Made by a program: the position numbers and the translations under genes. DNA of 40,064 nucleotides from JBCCMB01 sp039026555. Lineage in GTDB: Bacteria > Pseudomonadota > Alphaproteobacteria > Caulobacterales > Hyphomonadaceae. The stretch lies in assembly GCA_039026555.1 (NCBI GenBank), contig JBCCMB010000011.1, positions 1 to 40,064 of the forward strand. The letters are read 5' to 3'. Positions 24,877 through 32,203 of the stretch are shown here, piece after piece (the first letter of the stretch is position 1; each line of letters starts with the position of its first letter). The notes under the pieces are model-generated. The model was not told the origin of the DNA. It ran no database searches and was given only the letters and a program-made list of their open reading frames with translations.

Positions 24877-26159
24877 CAGACAAAACACTGAAACTCGGCG
24901 TCGCCGGCCTCGGCAATGTCGGCTCTGGTCTTGTGCAATTGGTCCAACGCCAAGACAGTTTGCGCATCCCAGGCCGTCTTGAAATCGCATGCGTGTCTGC
25001 GCGAAACAGATCGCGTGATCGCGGCGTCGATATCTCCAACTACGCCTGGTTTGACGATCCGAGCGATTTGGCGGCGTCCGACGACATCGACGTGTTTGTC
25101 GAATTGGTCGGCGGCTCGGACGGCCCGGCTAAGAAATCCGTTGAAATCGCGCTTGAGAGCGGAAAGTCCGTAGTCACAGCCAACAAGGCGCTCATCGCCG
25201 AGCATGGCCTTGAGTTGGCGGCCCGGGCGGAGCGGAGCGACGCCCATTTGTTGTTCGAAGCTGCGGTGGCCGGGGGCGTCCCTATCGTTCGCGCCATCCG
25301 CGACAGCTTGGCGGGCGTGGAGGTTGAACGCGTGTCCGGCATCCTCAACGGCACCTGTAATTACATTCTGACCGAAATGCTGACGTCGGGCGCGGCGTAT
25401 ACAGACGTTTTGGCGGACGCGCAGCGTCTTGGCTATGCGGAGGCCGACCCTTATCTGGACGTGTCTGGGATGGATGCGGCGCACAAAATCGTCATCCTGG
25501 CGGCGATGGCTTTTAAGGCGAAGCCGGATTTCAGCAAAGTTTCTGTCGCTGGCGTGGATCAGATCGACGCACTCGATATCTCGCTCGCCGATCGTTTGGG
25601 TTATCGCGTTCGTTTGATAGCGGAGGCCAAATTCGCCAATGGCGGCGTATCATGCGGCGTCTCGCCGGTTTTGTTTCCTGTTAATCATCCGCTTGCGCAG
25701 GTTGGCGGACCACTGAATGCGGTTTTAGTCGATGGCGACCCGGTCGGACGTCTTACCTTCACCGGACCTGGGGCCGGGGCCGGCCCTACAGCATCCGCTG
25801 TGCTTGGCGATATCGCGCGCTTGTTTCACGGGCCGGCGACCGCCCCCTTCGGCGTCGCTGCATCCACGCTGGTTGATCGTTTCATTGCGTCCAGCGATGG
25901 CGGCGCGCCGTCGGCCTATTTCATTCGCGCGCGACTTACAGACAAATCTGGCGCGATGGCGGCGTTGTCGGATGCGTTGGCGTCTAGCGGCGTTTCTATC
26001 GATACGCTGCATCAGGATTCCGGCGGCGAGAGCGGGGCGGCGCCAATCGCCCTCGTTACGCATCCGTGCAGCCGAACCGAAGCCGAAGCGGCGGTAAAAA
26101 AAGCGAAAGCGCTGGACGCAAGTGTTGACGCCCCGCAATTGATCCGTATCGAAGCGTAG
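24873..26159 (+). CDS. hom: Homoserine dehydrogenase
   Basis: Hom reduces aspartate semialdehyde to homoserine, the branch point toward threonine and methionine. The 428-residue, ACT-containing form starts with the NAD(P) motif GVAGLGNVGSGLVQ. It continues with VELVGG, VVTANKALIAEHG, FEAAVAGGVPIVRAIRDSL (about 129-147), the catalytic region SGILNGTCNYILTEM near 158, and ADPYLDVSGMDAAHKIVIL. The C-terminal ACT domain (about 350-425, YFIRARLTDKSGAMAALSDALA) is the likely site of feedback control by threonine. It overlaps the preceding aminotransferase by four bases and is followed 53 bp later by glpX. Confidence 0.97.
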   Translation: MTDKTLKLGVAGLGNVGSGLVQLVQRQDSLRIPGRLEIACVSARNRSRDRGVDISNYAWFDDPSDLAASDDIDVFVELVGGSDGPAKKSVEIALESGKSVVTANKALIAEHGLELAARAERSDAHLLFEAAVAGGVPIVRAIRDSLAGVEVERVSGILNGTCNYILTEMLTSGAAYTDVLADAQRLGYAEADPYLDVSGMDAAHKIVILAAMAFKAKPDFSKVSVAGVDQIDALDISLADRLGYRVRLIAEAKFANGGVSCGVSPVLFPVNHPLAQVGGPLNAVLVDGDPVGRLTFTGPGAGAGPTASAVLGDIARLFHGPATAPFGVAASTLVDRFIASSDGGAPSAYFIRARLTDKSGAMAALSDALASSGVSIDTLHQDSGGESGAAPIALVTHPCSRTEAEAAVKKAKALDASVDAPQLIRIEA

Positions 26160-26212
26160 AGATAAACACAAACACTCGGGATACGAGTGAGGAACGCCAA
26201 AAGGGGATTCGA

Positions 26213-27175
26213 ATGCCGACGAGCAACGACCTAAATCCGACGCATGCCGACGCTATGGCGCGCGTGACCGAACGGGCCGCCATCGCCGCGGAAACGCTGG
26301 TCGGACGCGGCGACGAAAAAGCGGCGGACCAAGCCGCCGTCGACGCCATGAGAACCGCGTTAAACGAAATCGAGATGGCCGGCCGGATTGTGATCGGCGA
26401 GGGCGAGCGCGACGAAGCGCCCATGCTTTTCATTGGCGAGGAGGTTGGCACTGGCTCCGGACCCGCAATTGACATTGCTTTGGACCCGCTTGAAGGCACA
26501 ACGTTGACGGCGAAAGCAATGCCTAACGCGCTTGCTGTGCTTGCGGCCGCGCCGCGCGGCGGCTTACTCCATGCGCCGGACGTTTACATGGACAAAATCG
26601 CTATTGGGCCTGGCTACGCAAAGGGCGTGGTTGATCTGGACGCCAGCGCCGCAGACAATGCACGGTCTCTTGCGAAAGCCAAAGGCGTCGACGTCTCGCA
26701 CATCAATGTCTGCGTGCTGGATCGTCCGCGTCACCAAGAGATTATCGGCAGTCTTCGCGACGCCGGCGTTCGGATCAGCCTCATCACCGATGGCGATGTC
26801 GCAGGCATTATCAATACGACTGACCCCGAGACCGGGATCGACATGTATGTCGGCTCAGGCGGTGCGCCCGAAGGAGTGCTGGCGGCCGCCGCGTTGAAGT
26901 GTGTCGGCGGACAAATGCAGGGACGGCTTTTGTTCCGCAATGACGACGAGCGCGGCCGCGCGGAGCGCGTCGGCGTAAAGGATTTCGATCAAAAATACGA
27001 TCTTAATGATCTGGCGTCGGGGGAAACCGTGTTCGCGGCGACCGGCGTCACCACGGGCGGCCTGCTCGACGGCGTCAAGCGGATGAATGGGGAGGTTTCG
27101 ACCCATACGCTTGTCATGTCGTCGTTCGACAGCGTCGTCCGCACCATCCGAACCACGGTAAAAGCGAACGGGTGA
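26213..27175 (+). CDS. glpX: Class II fructose-1,6-bisphosphatase (GlpX)
   Basis: GlpX removes the 1-phosphate of fructose-1,6-bisphosphate in gluconeogenesis and pentose metabolism. The 320 residues show IVIGEGERDEAPMLFIGEEVG with the acidic metal ligands (62-82), DPLEGTT (93-99), the PDVYMDKIAIGPG stretch, RHQEIIGSLRDAGVRISLITDGDVAG, GSGGAPEGVLAAAALKCVGGQMQGRL near 222-247, and the ATGVTTGGLLDGVK end, all of the class II fold. In Alphaproteobacteria it is often the only or main FBPase. It overlaps recJ by four bases (GTGA), so recJ is translated with it. Confidence 0.97.
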   Translation: MPTSNDLNPTHADAMARVTERAAIAAETLVGRGDEKAADQAAVDAMRTALNEIEMAGRIVIGEGERDEAPMLFIGEEVGTGSGPAIDIALDPLEGTTLTAKAMPNALAVLAAAPRGGLLHAPDVYMDKIAIGPGYAKGVVDLDASAADNARSLAKAKGVDVSHINVCVLDRPRHQEIIGSLRDAGVRISLITDGDVAGIINTTDPETGIDMYVGSGGAPEGVLAAAALKCVGGQMQGRLLFRNDDERGRAERVGVKDFDQKYDLNDLASGETVFAATGVTTGGLLDGVKRMNGEVSTHTLVMSSFDSVVRTIRTTVKANG

Positions 27176-28962
27176 CGGGCCTGACCGATACCGCTTTTTT
27201 AGGGGTCGAACGCTCTTACTCCGACCGCCTTTGGCGCGCGCGTCAGGTGGATGAAACGCTCGCCGCCGAGCACAAACGCCGATTAGAGGTGCCCGACATT
27301 GTGGCGCGCCTGATCGCAGGGCGCGGCGCATCTGTCGAGGATGGAGAGCTTTTCTTAAACCCGACGCTTAAAGCCTTGTTTCCCGATCCTTCCAGCTTTG
27401 CAGACATGGATGCGGCGGCCGAGGCCCTGCTCGCCGCGCTGCTTCAAGATCGTACGACAGCGGTGTTCGCCGATTACGACGTTGACGGCGGCACATCCTC
27501 GGCCATTCTCACACGGTATTTCAGGGCGTGGGGACGACAGCTGCAGCTCTATGTTCCGGACCGGCTGACGGAGGGGTATGGACCGTCTCCGGAAGCGTTC
27601 AACGCCTTAAAGGACGCGGGCGTCGAACTCGTCGTGACGGTCGATTGCGGCGCCGCGGCTGTAGAAGCGTTAAACGCGGCCCGCGACATCGGATTAGACG
27701 TGGTCGTCTTGGACCATCATCTCATGCAAGGCGCGCCGCCGCCGGCGATAGCGGTCGTCAATCCAAACAGGCCGGATTGCCAGTCTGGTTGCGGACATTT
27801 AGCGGCCGCCGGCGTGGTATTTGTGTTGTGCGCGGCGCTCAACCGATTGGCGCGCCAGCGCGGGGTCGCCCCGGACGGCGGTCTGCCGGACCCAATGGCC
27901 TGGCTGGATCTGTGTGCGCTTGGCACGCTTTGCGATATGGCGCCGTTAAAGGGCGTTAATCGCGCCTTTGTCGCCAAAGGCCTCAAAGTCTTGGAAAGAC
28001 TAGACAATCAAGGTCTGGCTGCGCTGTCGCAAATCGCTGGCGTTGAGGCCCCGAAAAGCGTCTACCACGCCACATTTATGCTCGGCCCGCGTCTCAATGC
28101 GGGGGGACGCATCGGCGATCCGTGGCTGGCGGCTAAGCTGCTGGCGTCCGATGATAGGGCGGAGGCGATTGAGTTGGCGGAGCGGCTGCACGGCCTCAAC
28201 GAAGCGCGTAAGGACATGGAAGCTGATATTCTCGCCCAGGCGACACGCCAAGCCGAGGCGCACTTGGCGGAAACGCCCGACGCCGGCGCGCTCGTGGTCG
28301 GCGGCGAAGGTTGGCACCCCGGCGTGATCGGCATTGTCGCGGGTCGGTTGAAAGACAAATTCCATCGTCCGGCCATCGCGATTGGATGGGGCGAAGGCCT
28401 GGGGCCCGTTGCAAAAGGCTCTGGACGTTCAGTGGCCGGCGTTAATCTCGGCGATCTAATTGTGAATGCGGCGCGTGAGGGCGTTATTTTGTCAGGTGGC
28501 GGACACGCCATGGCGGCCGGACTTAGCCTGAAGCCTGACCAATTGGACGGCTTTCGGCGCTATATGGAACGCGAAACCGTAAATGCGACGCGCGAATTGG
28601 CGGAAGCCCGCGTGTTGGAACTCGACGGCGCGCTAAGCCCTGGCGCCGCGACCGGAGACCTCCAGCGCATGATTGAAAAAGCAGGCCCCTTCGGCGCCGG
28701 CGCGCCGGAACCGCTATTTGCGGTCGCCAATGTCCGCACGACGCACTCGAGACGCGTGGGAGCGGACCATGTCAGCTTCGAGTGCATTGGCGAAGACGGG
28801 GCGCGCCTGCGTTGCATTGCGTTTCGGTCGGCGGACGCGCCATTAGGGGAGGCGGTCTTCCGTGGTGATGCGCTTCATCTCGCCGGAAAACTGCGCGCTG
28901 ACGCTTGGCGCGGCGGCGACGCCGTACAGTTTGAAGTCAGCGACGGCGCGACTGCGATTTAG
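27172..28962 (+). CDS. recJ: Single-stranded-DNA-specific exonuclease RecJ
   Basis: RecJ is a 5'-3' ssDNA exonuclease of the RecF recombination and repair pathways. The 596 residues fit. The DHH phosphoesterase core has motif I FADYDVDGGTSSAIL near 100, GADLVVTVDCG-like VELVVTVDCG, the DHH triad itself in VLDHH at about 181, and NPNRPDCQSGCGHLAAAG. The DHHA1 and OB parts contain LGPRLNAGGRIGDP, then VVGGEGWHPGVIGIVAGRLKDKFHRPAI (about 378-405), and SGRSVAGVNLGDLI with SGGGHAMAAGLSL. The start is a GTG within the glpX stop (coupled translation), and no better start exists nearby. Pairing with glpX is unrelated in function and probably just a transcription unit. Confidence 0.96.
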   Translation: MTGLTDTAFLGVERSYSDRLWRARQVDETLAAEHKRRLEVPDIVARLIAGRGASVEDGELFLNPTLKALFPDPSSFADMDAAAEALLAALLQDRTTAVFADYDVDGGTSSAILTRYFRAWGRQLQLYVPDRLTEGYGPSPEAFNALKDAGVELVVTVDCGAAAVEALNAARDIGLDVVVLDHHLMQGAPPPAIAVVNPNRPDCQSGCGHLAAAGVVFVLCAALNRLARQRGVAPDGGLPDPMAWLDLCALGTLCDMAPLKGVNRAFVAKGLKVLERLDNQGLAALSQIAGVEAPKSVYHATFMLGPRLNAGGRIGDPWLAAKLLASDDRAEAIELAERLHGLNEARKDMEADILAQATRQAEAHLAETPDAGALVVGGEGWHPGVIGIVAGRLKDKFHRPAIAIGWGEGLGPVAKGSGRSVAGVNLGDLIVNAAREGVILSGGGHAMAAGLSLKPDQLDGFRRYMERETVNATRELAEARVLELDGALSPGAATGDLQRMIEKAGPFGAGAPEPLFAVANVRTTHSRRVGADHVSFECIGEDGARLRCIAFRSADAPLGEAVFRGDALHLAGKLRADAWRGGDAVQFEVSDGATAI

Positions 28963-28976
28963 CCCGTAACCTAGCC

Positions 28977-29005
28977 TTGCGCGGCTTTGCGGAGTTGTCT
29001 ATACC
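28977..29005 (+). promoter_or_regulatory. Candidate tRNA-Glu promoter
   Basis: TTGCGC (28977-28982) and TATACC (29000-29005) are separated by 17 bp, and the -10 ends 18 bp before the tRNA 5' end. Both hexamers are reasonable sigma-70 matches and sit in the short gap after recJ. Confidence 0.5.
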
Positions 29006-29023
29006 CGCGTCTCCAAACAGCGC

Positions 29024-29098
29024 GGTCCCTTCGTCTATCGGTTAGGACGCTAGGTTTTCAACCTAGAAAGAGGGGTTCGATTCCCCTAGGGACTGCCA
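29024..29098 (+). tRNA. tRNA-Glu (anticodon TTC)
   Basis: A 75-nt cloverleaf with encoded CCA: acceptor GGTCCCT/AGGGACT, D-arm GTCT...GGAC, anticodon stem CTAGG/CCTAG with loop TTTTCAA (anticodon TTC), and T-arm AGGGG-TTCGATT-CCCCT. The discriminator is G. The first pair is a G1.U72 wobble. The DNA just downstream is AT-rich and non-coding, a common setting for tRNA-targeting elements, but no duplicate of the tRNA 3' end is visible in the next 2 kb. Confidence 0.97.
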
Positions 29099-29473
29099 CT
29101 GTATATGAAATACTGTGTAATGATTGCAGTTTTTTGCCATTTATCTCGCGATTTTCGATTACTATAAATTTCCGCCGATTCGGCTGCTTGGATAATACTT
29201 ACGTTTGTCCCTGTCAGAGCGACCGACCGAGCTGTGACTTGATCGCCTGAGCCTTCAATGGCGACGGGGGGGTACGCTATTGATACTTGATGAAGCTGAC
29301 TTGTTTTTCGACATGAAACGCAATGACGCGGGTTTATTCACCGACAAATAGTCTGCGCCGCATCGCAACGATCTCATCATGTGGCGGTTAGGCGGCGAGG
29401 GCGAAGCTGTGTGTGGCGCCGAAGTGCACGACGCGTATCAGGATCGCGTTTGAACGGCTGACTTACGCTGCCG
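29099..29473. other. 375-bp non-coding stretch, AT-rich near the tRNA
   Basis: No credible gene is present. The first ~100 bp are only about 35 percent G+C, against roughly 58-60 percent around it. A weak ACTGT/GCAGT hairpin (29112-29130) followed by six T (29130-29135) may end tRNA-Glu transcription. Short open pieces with many stops follow on both strands, for example a - strand fragment ending SFALAA at about 29390. They could be decayed gene remnants, but I recognise no family. It separates tRNA-Glu from the end of luxI. Confidence 0.55.
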
Positions 29474-30412
29474 TCAAATCGCCTTAGCCGTCGACGCGTC
29501 ATTCGCGATTTCGGTAATCACGAGATCAGCAATCCTGAGCGCATCCTTCTCCATTTTCGGCGTTTCAAGGCGCAGGAGATAGTCGTAAGCGGCGTCGCAG
29601 TTGGTCGCGTGCGGGCCGGGACCTAACAGCGGTTCCAGCCGTTTGAGGAAGCTTCCACGCTGGACGCGATCGAGGTTTTGATAAGTATCGAAGATCAGAA
29701 ACGGAAATGGCGCATCACCCGGCGGCGCTTCATAGGTCTGTTTGTCGACAACATTCCAGGCGCGGCGATTTTCAGCCAGAATGTCTTCTGAGGCTTCGAA
29801 CACGACGGCGTTTGCTTCGCCTTCAGGGTATTTTACAGGCGGCCCCAACGGACGGTGGTTCCAGCCCATCTCCGCCATGCGTCCCATGAGATTACTGTCG
29901 GCGATCCCCAAGCATTGTTTCGCGCCGCGCTTGATTAAAAATTCCTGCGTCGCTACACGGCCGCGCGCCATGCGTCCGAACAGCTCCTTGCGCGCACGTT
30001 TGGCGTCCGCTTCATCGCTTGGGTCAAACAGAATGCGCGCAGGGTCTTCCAAGTCTTCTGGATGGTCGGGACGCATCAGTAAGCCGCCCACGCTTCTGCT
30101 GCCTTCCCAAACATCCGGTCCTCGCGGCGGTTCGTCCGCTGCGTATTTGCGAAAGGGGCCGCCTTCTTCAAGCTGGTGCGGTCCTGTGGTCGGGTTAAAC
30201 CGCGAATGCCAAAAGGGAACCCCGCCTGGCAGAAGCCCGACAATGTACTGCGTCTCAGCGTGGTCGTACGCGTCCACATCGTATGGAACAATCCGATTGA
30301 GACGTGACCAGCCTAAGGTCTCTACGAACATCTGATAGCGTTGGTGGAACACCTTTTCCATAACGCCAGGATATCGTGCAACATTCTCCTTTGTGATGAT
30401 GTGAGTGAGCAT
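29474..30412 (-). CDS. LuxI-family acyl-homoserine-lactone synthase with extra C-terminal region
   Basis: LuxI enzymes join SAM with an acyl-ACP (or acyl-CoA) to make the quorum-sensing signal. From the chosen start, the conserved residues fall at almost canonical places: Arg25, Phe29 and Trp35 (VFHQRYQMFVETLGW), Asp47 and Asp50 (VDAYD), Arg71 in HSRFNPTT, Phe87, and Glu103/Arg106 in WEGSR. The protein has 312 residues, while usual LuxI proteins have about 190-220. The surplus ~100 residues (from about 215 on: VVDKQTYEAPPGD ... FLKRLEPLLGPGP ...) match nothing I know. The start at 30412 is supported by GGGAGGACG just upstream; a longer frame begins at 30463. It lies 66 bp after luxR on the same strand. 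Acyl-chain specificity is unknown. Confidence 0.88.
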   Translation of the reverse strand: MLTHIITKENVARYPGVMEKVFHQRYQMFVETLGWSRLNRIVPYDVDAYDHAETQYIVGLLPGGVPFWHSRFNPTTGPHQLEEGGPFRKYAADEPPRGPDVWEGSRSVGGLLMRPDHPEDLEDPARILFDPSDEADAKRARKELFGRMARGRVATQEFLIKRGAKQCLGIADSNLMGRMAEMGWNHRPLGPPVKYPEGEANAVVFEASEDILAENRRAWNVVDKQTYEAPPGDAPFPFLIFDTYQNLDRVQRGSFLKRLEPLLGPGPHATNCDAAYDYLLRLETPKMEKDALRIADLVITEIANDASTAKAI

Positions 30413-30478
30413 CGCCCGTCCTCCCAATCCAATTTTTGTAGGATGGAAGCGTACGAAACGCACGTCATAGGGTTTTCC

Positions 30479-31228
30479 CTAATTTTTGCGTGGCGAAGCG
30501 AATAAAAGACCCGCGGTGGCGATCATTGCGACCGCCTGGATAGTATTTTTGGCTCGGAGAATGTCGCGGGCTTCTTCGGTGCTCTTTTCGACCCATTTGG
30601 TGGATGCGCCGAGTAGCTCGGCGACTTGAGCATTGGTAGCGCCTTGAGATTTGTGCGTCATGACGGCGAGGTGTTTCGGCGTTAGCTCAACATAGGGGTC
30701 TTCGACGTCATCTAGGCGTTGCTGGCGGCTCAGATAATTGGCGCGTCCCGCCAGAAAACGAGACATCATTTGCAACATCGACCGGGAGTCCTCCGAAACA
30801 TCGATATTGTCGCCGATGGCGGAGATCACCAGCGACACATTGTCCAGCGTTTCACATATCGTATGGCCATCCTTCGCGTGAAACTCTGCCGCTGTTTGTA
30901 TGACCGTTTCTTCCTCTTTTGTCAGGGTGCGTTTGGCCAGCTCCTCGCTCCAAAAGAACGACAGATTCTCTTTGATCGCTGCTTGCGCAATTATATCATT
31001 CGCAATGAAGCGTTCTTTTCGGTAGATGACGCCATATTCAGGGTCGGTAGTGCCAAATCCCGCGTCAAGGAATGAGCGTTCATCGGCAGCCCAGACGACC
31101 CCCGCGTGAACTAGCTCGACGCCCAGGGGCTCGGCGTACCTCACAAAAGCGTCCGCGAGCGCGTCCAGGGTTTCGACCTGGTTGCACGCCCGAAAGAAGC
31201 CCTTTGTTTTTTCCCAATATTTCGACAT
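30479..31228 (-). CDS. LuxR-family autoinducer-binding transcription regulator, divergent DNA-binding domain
   Basis: The 249-residue protein has an N-terminal autoinducer-binding domain. It holds the usual Asp (Asp78 in FIANDII), Trp (Trp93 in FFWSEE) and Gly (Gly121 in AKDGHTI) around the ligand pocket. A C-terminal LuxR helix-turn-helix follows (about 182-243). That domain is degenerate: the near-invariant Arg-Glu of LTPRE is Lys-His here (LTPKH), and the recognition region reads ASTKWVEKSTEEAR. TNAQVAELLG and the NTIQAVAMIATAGLL end are normal. It precedes luxI by 66 bp on the same strand, so it probably senses the product of that enzyme. A ribosome site (AGAGGG) precedes ATG 31228. Two inverted repeats lie just upstream. 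Confidence 0.9.
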   Translation of the reverse strand: MSKYWEKTKGFFRACNQVETLDALADAFVRYAEPLGVELVHAGVVWAADERSFLDAGFGTTDPEYGVIYRKERFIANDIIAQAAIKENLSFFWSEELAKRTLTKEEETVIQTAAEFHAKDGHTICETLDNVSLVISAIGDNIDVSEDSRSMLQMMSRFLAGRANYLSRQQRLDDVEDPYVELTPKHLAVMTHKSQGATNAQVAELLGASTKWVEKSTEEARDILRAKNTIQAVAMIATAGLLFASPRKN

Positions 31229-31239
31229 CCCGGCCCTCT

Positions 31240-31284
31240 GGTTGAACGAAGTTATTTCAACCGCTTGCTCGGATCAATTCGAGC
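31240..31284 (-). promoter_or_regulatory. Two dyads upstream of luxR, candidate operators
   Basis: A perfect 7-bp dyad, GGTTGAA/TTCAACC with 9 bp between (31240-31262), sits 11 bp before the luxR start. An 18-bp imperfect palindrome, GCTCGGATCAATTCGAGC (31267-31284, 7 of 9 pairs), lies just beyond and has the length of a lux box. On the - strand it contains TTGATC, which is 17 bp from TAACTT, a weak -35/-10 pair. Position suggests autoregulation. The link is inference, and such dyads also occur by chance. Confidence 0.35.
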
Positions 31285-31469
31285 GTCGCGAACGCGTCCA
31301 TTCCTCGCTACCTTTTCTGAAACCGAAATAGGACGCGTAGAGTGGGGCTCGTTTGGGCGGAATCAGCTAAAAATGCACGGGACAGTCACGGCTCTTGCCG
31401 ACAATTAGAACTTTGTTTTTATTGGGGTAAGGCGCGTCCATAGGGGCTGCCGATTTGACGCCCTAATCC

Positions 31470-32087
31470 TCACCAAAACAACCAGCGCCGCTCCAGCTTG
31501 GATTTGCAGCCGCGTATCTGGCGTTCAAACCGGTCGGCGTCGGCGCCAACGCGTTTGGCTTTATCAATGAGCCAGCCTTTTGAGCGCCAGGTTCCGCGCA
31601 TATAGCCGCCCGCGCCTTCATGGTATGCGAGATAATGGTCAGTATAGGCGAATTGTCCGATGCCCGCTTGTTTTCCAGAGCTGTTGACGTACCAGCCGAT
31701 GAAATCCGTCGCGTCGTCAAAATCGTCTCGATCCGCACCGCCATTTCCCGTCTCGGAGCGATATCGATCCCACGTGCCGTCCAAAGCCTGCGCATAACCA
31801 TAGGCGGAGGAGGGGCGTTTTCCTGGAAAGATACCGAGGAACCCGCCTTGTCGCTCAGGCTTTGCGTCGTGTTGGAATGAGCTTTCATGCTTGATGATGG
31901 CGAGCTGCAGGCCCATAGGCGCGCCCCAGCGCTTGGCCGTGCGCCTAAGAGCTTTGTACCAATCCCGATTGTCCAAAAGGATCTCGCAGGCATCTGTTTG
32001 CCGCTCCGGCGGCGCGGTGGCGCAGGAGGCGAGGACAAGCAAAGCCAAACCGATAGAGACGTGTAAGCGCAGCATAGCGCTAACCAT
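31470..32087 (-). CDS. Lytic transglycosylase-like lipoprotein (SLT fold)
   Basis: A 205-residue envelope protein with a signal peptide and lipobox LASC (Cys22), followed by a lysozyme-like SLT domain. Catalytic Glu68 lies in IIKHESSFQHDAKP, and the later block SAYGYAQALDGTWDRYR (94-110) resembles the GLMQ..P.T region of Slt enzymes. Such proteins cleave murein between MurNAc and GlcNAc with formation of 1,6-anhydro ends. The YAYHEGAGGYMRG-like YLAYHEGAGGYMRGTW stretch (about 153-168) matches the usual YN.G.G motif position. It stands between glnA and luxR on the same strand. ATG 32087 is used; ATG 32075 is equally possible. The exact enzyme class is uncertain. Confidence 0.82.
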   Translation of the reverse strand: MVSAMLRLHVSIGLALLVLASCATAPPERQTDACEILLDNRDWYKALRRTAKRWGAPMGLQLAIIKHESSFQHDAKPERQGGFLGIFPGKRPSSAYGYAQALDGTWDRYRSETGNGGADRDDFDDATDFIGWYVNSSGKQAGIGQFAYTDHYLAYHEGAGGYMRGTWRSKGWLIDKAKRVGADADRFERQIRGCKSKLERRWLFW

Positions 32088-32132
32088 AATCCGAGACGGT
32101 TTAAAATTCGCGAAGGCGTTGCAGTTCTAAAA

Positions 32133-32192
32133 GAAAGCGCCGGAACGGCGATCCGCTCCGGCGCTTTCCACGACTAGTCTCCCCCGAGACTA
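32133..32192 (-). terminator. Double hairpin terminator after glnA
   Basis: On the - strand, a 7-bp stem with a 4-nt loop (tagtctc/gagacta, 32175-32192) starts 11 bp after the glnA stop. It is followed by a 12-bp perfect stem (32133-32144 with 32157-32168; gaaagcgccgga/tccggcgctttc). In the glnA direction the big hairpin is followed by TTTTAG, giving a rho-independent terminator. Confidence 0.85.
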
Positions 32193-32203
32193 AACGATGA
32201 TGA

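Noticed and set aside
29235..29351. Short + strand frame reading TLLILDEADLFFDMKRN, faintly ATPase-like
   Set aside because: Only about 36 codons between stops, no start codon or ribosome site, and no support from flanking sequence.
29380..29460. - strand fragment ending in HSFALAA that could be the tail of a transposase
   Set aside because: Too short, no catalytic motif, no terminal inverted repeats or target-site duplication seen. I could not match it to any insertion-sequence family.
30468..30481. Dyad tagggttttcccta at the luxR stop as a terminator or lux box
   Set aside because: The 5-bp stem is weak, the T-rich tail is on the wrong strand for luxR-luxI, and it is shorter than known lux boxes.
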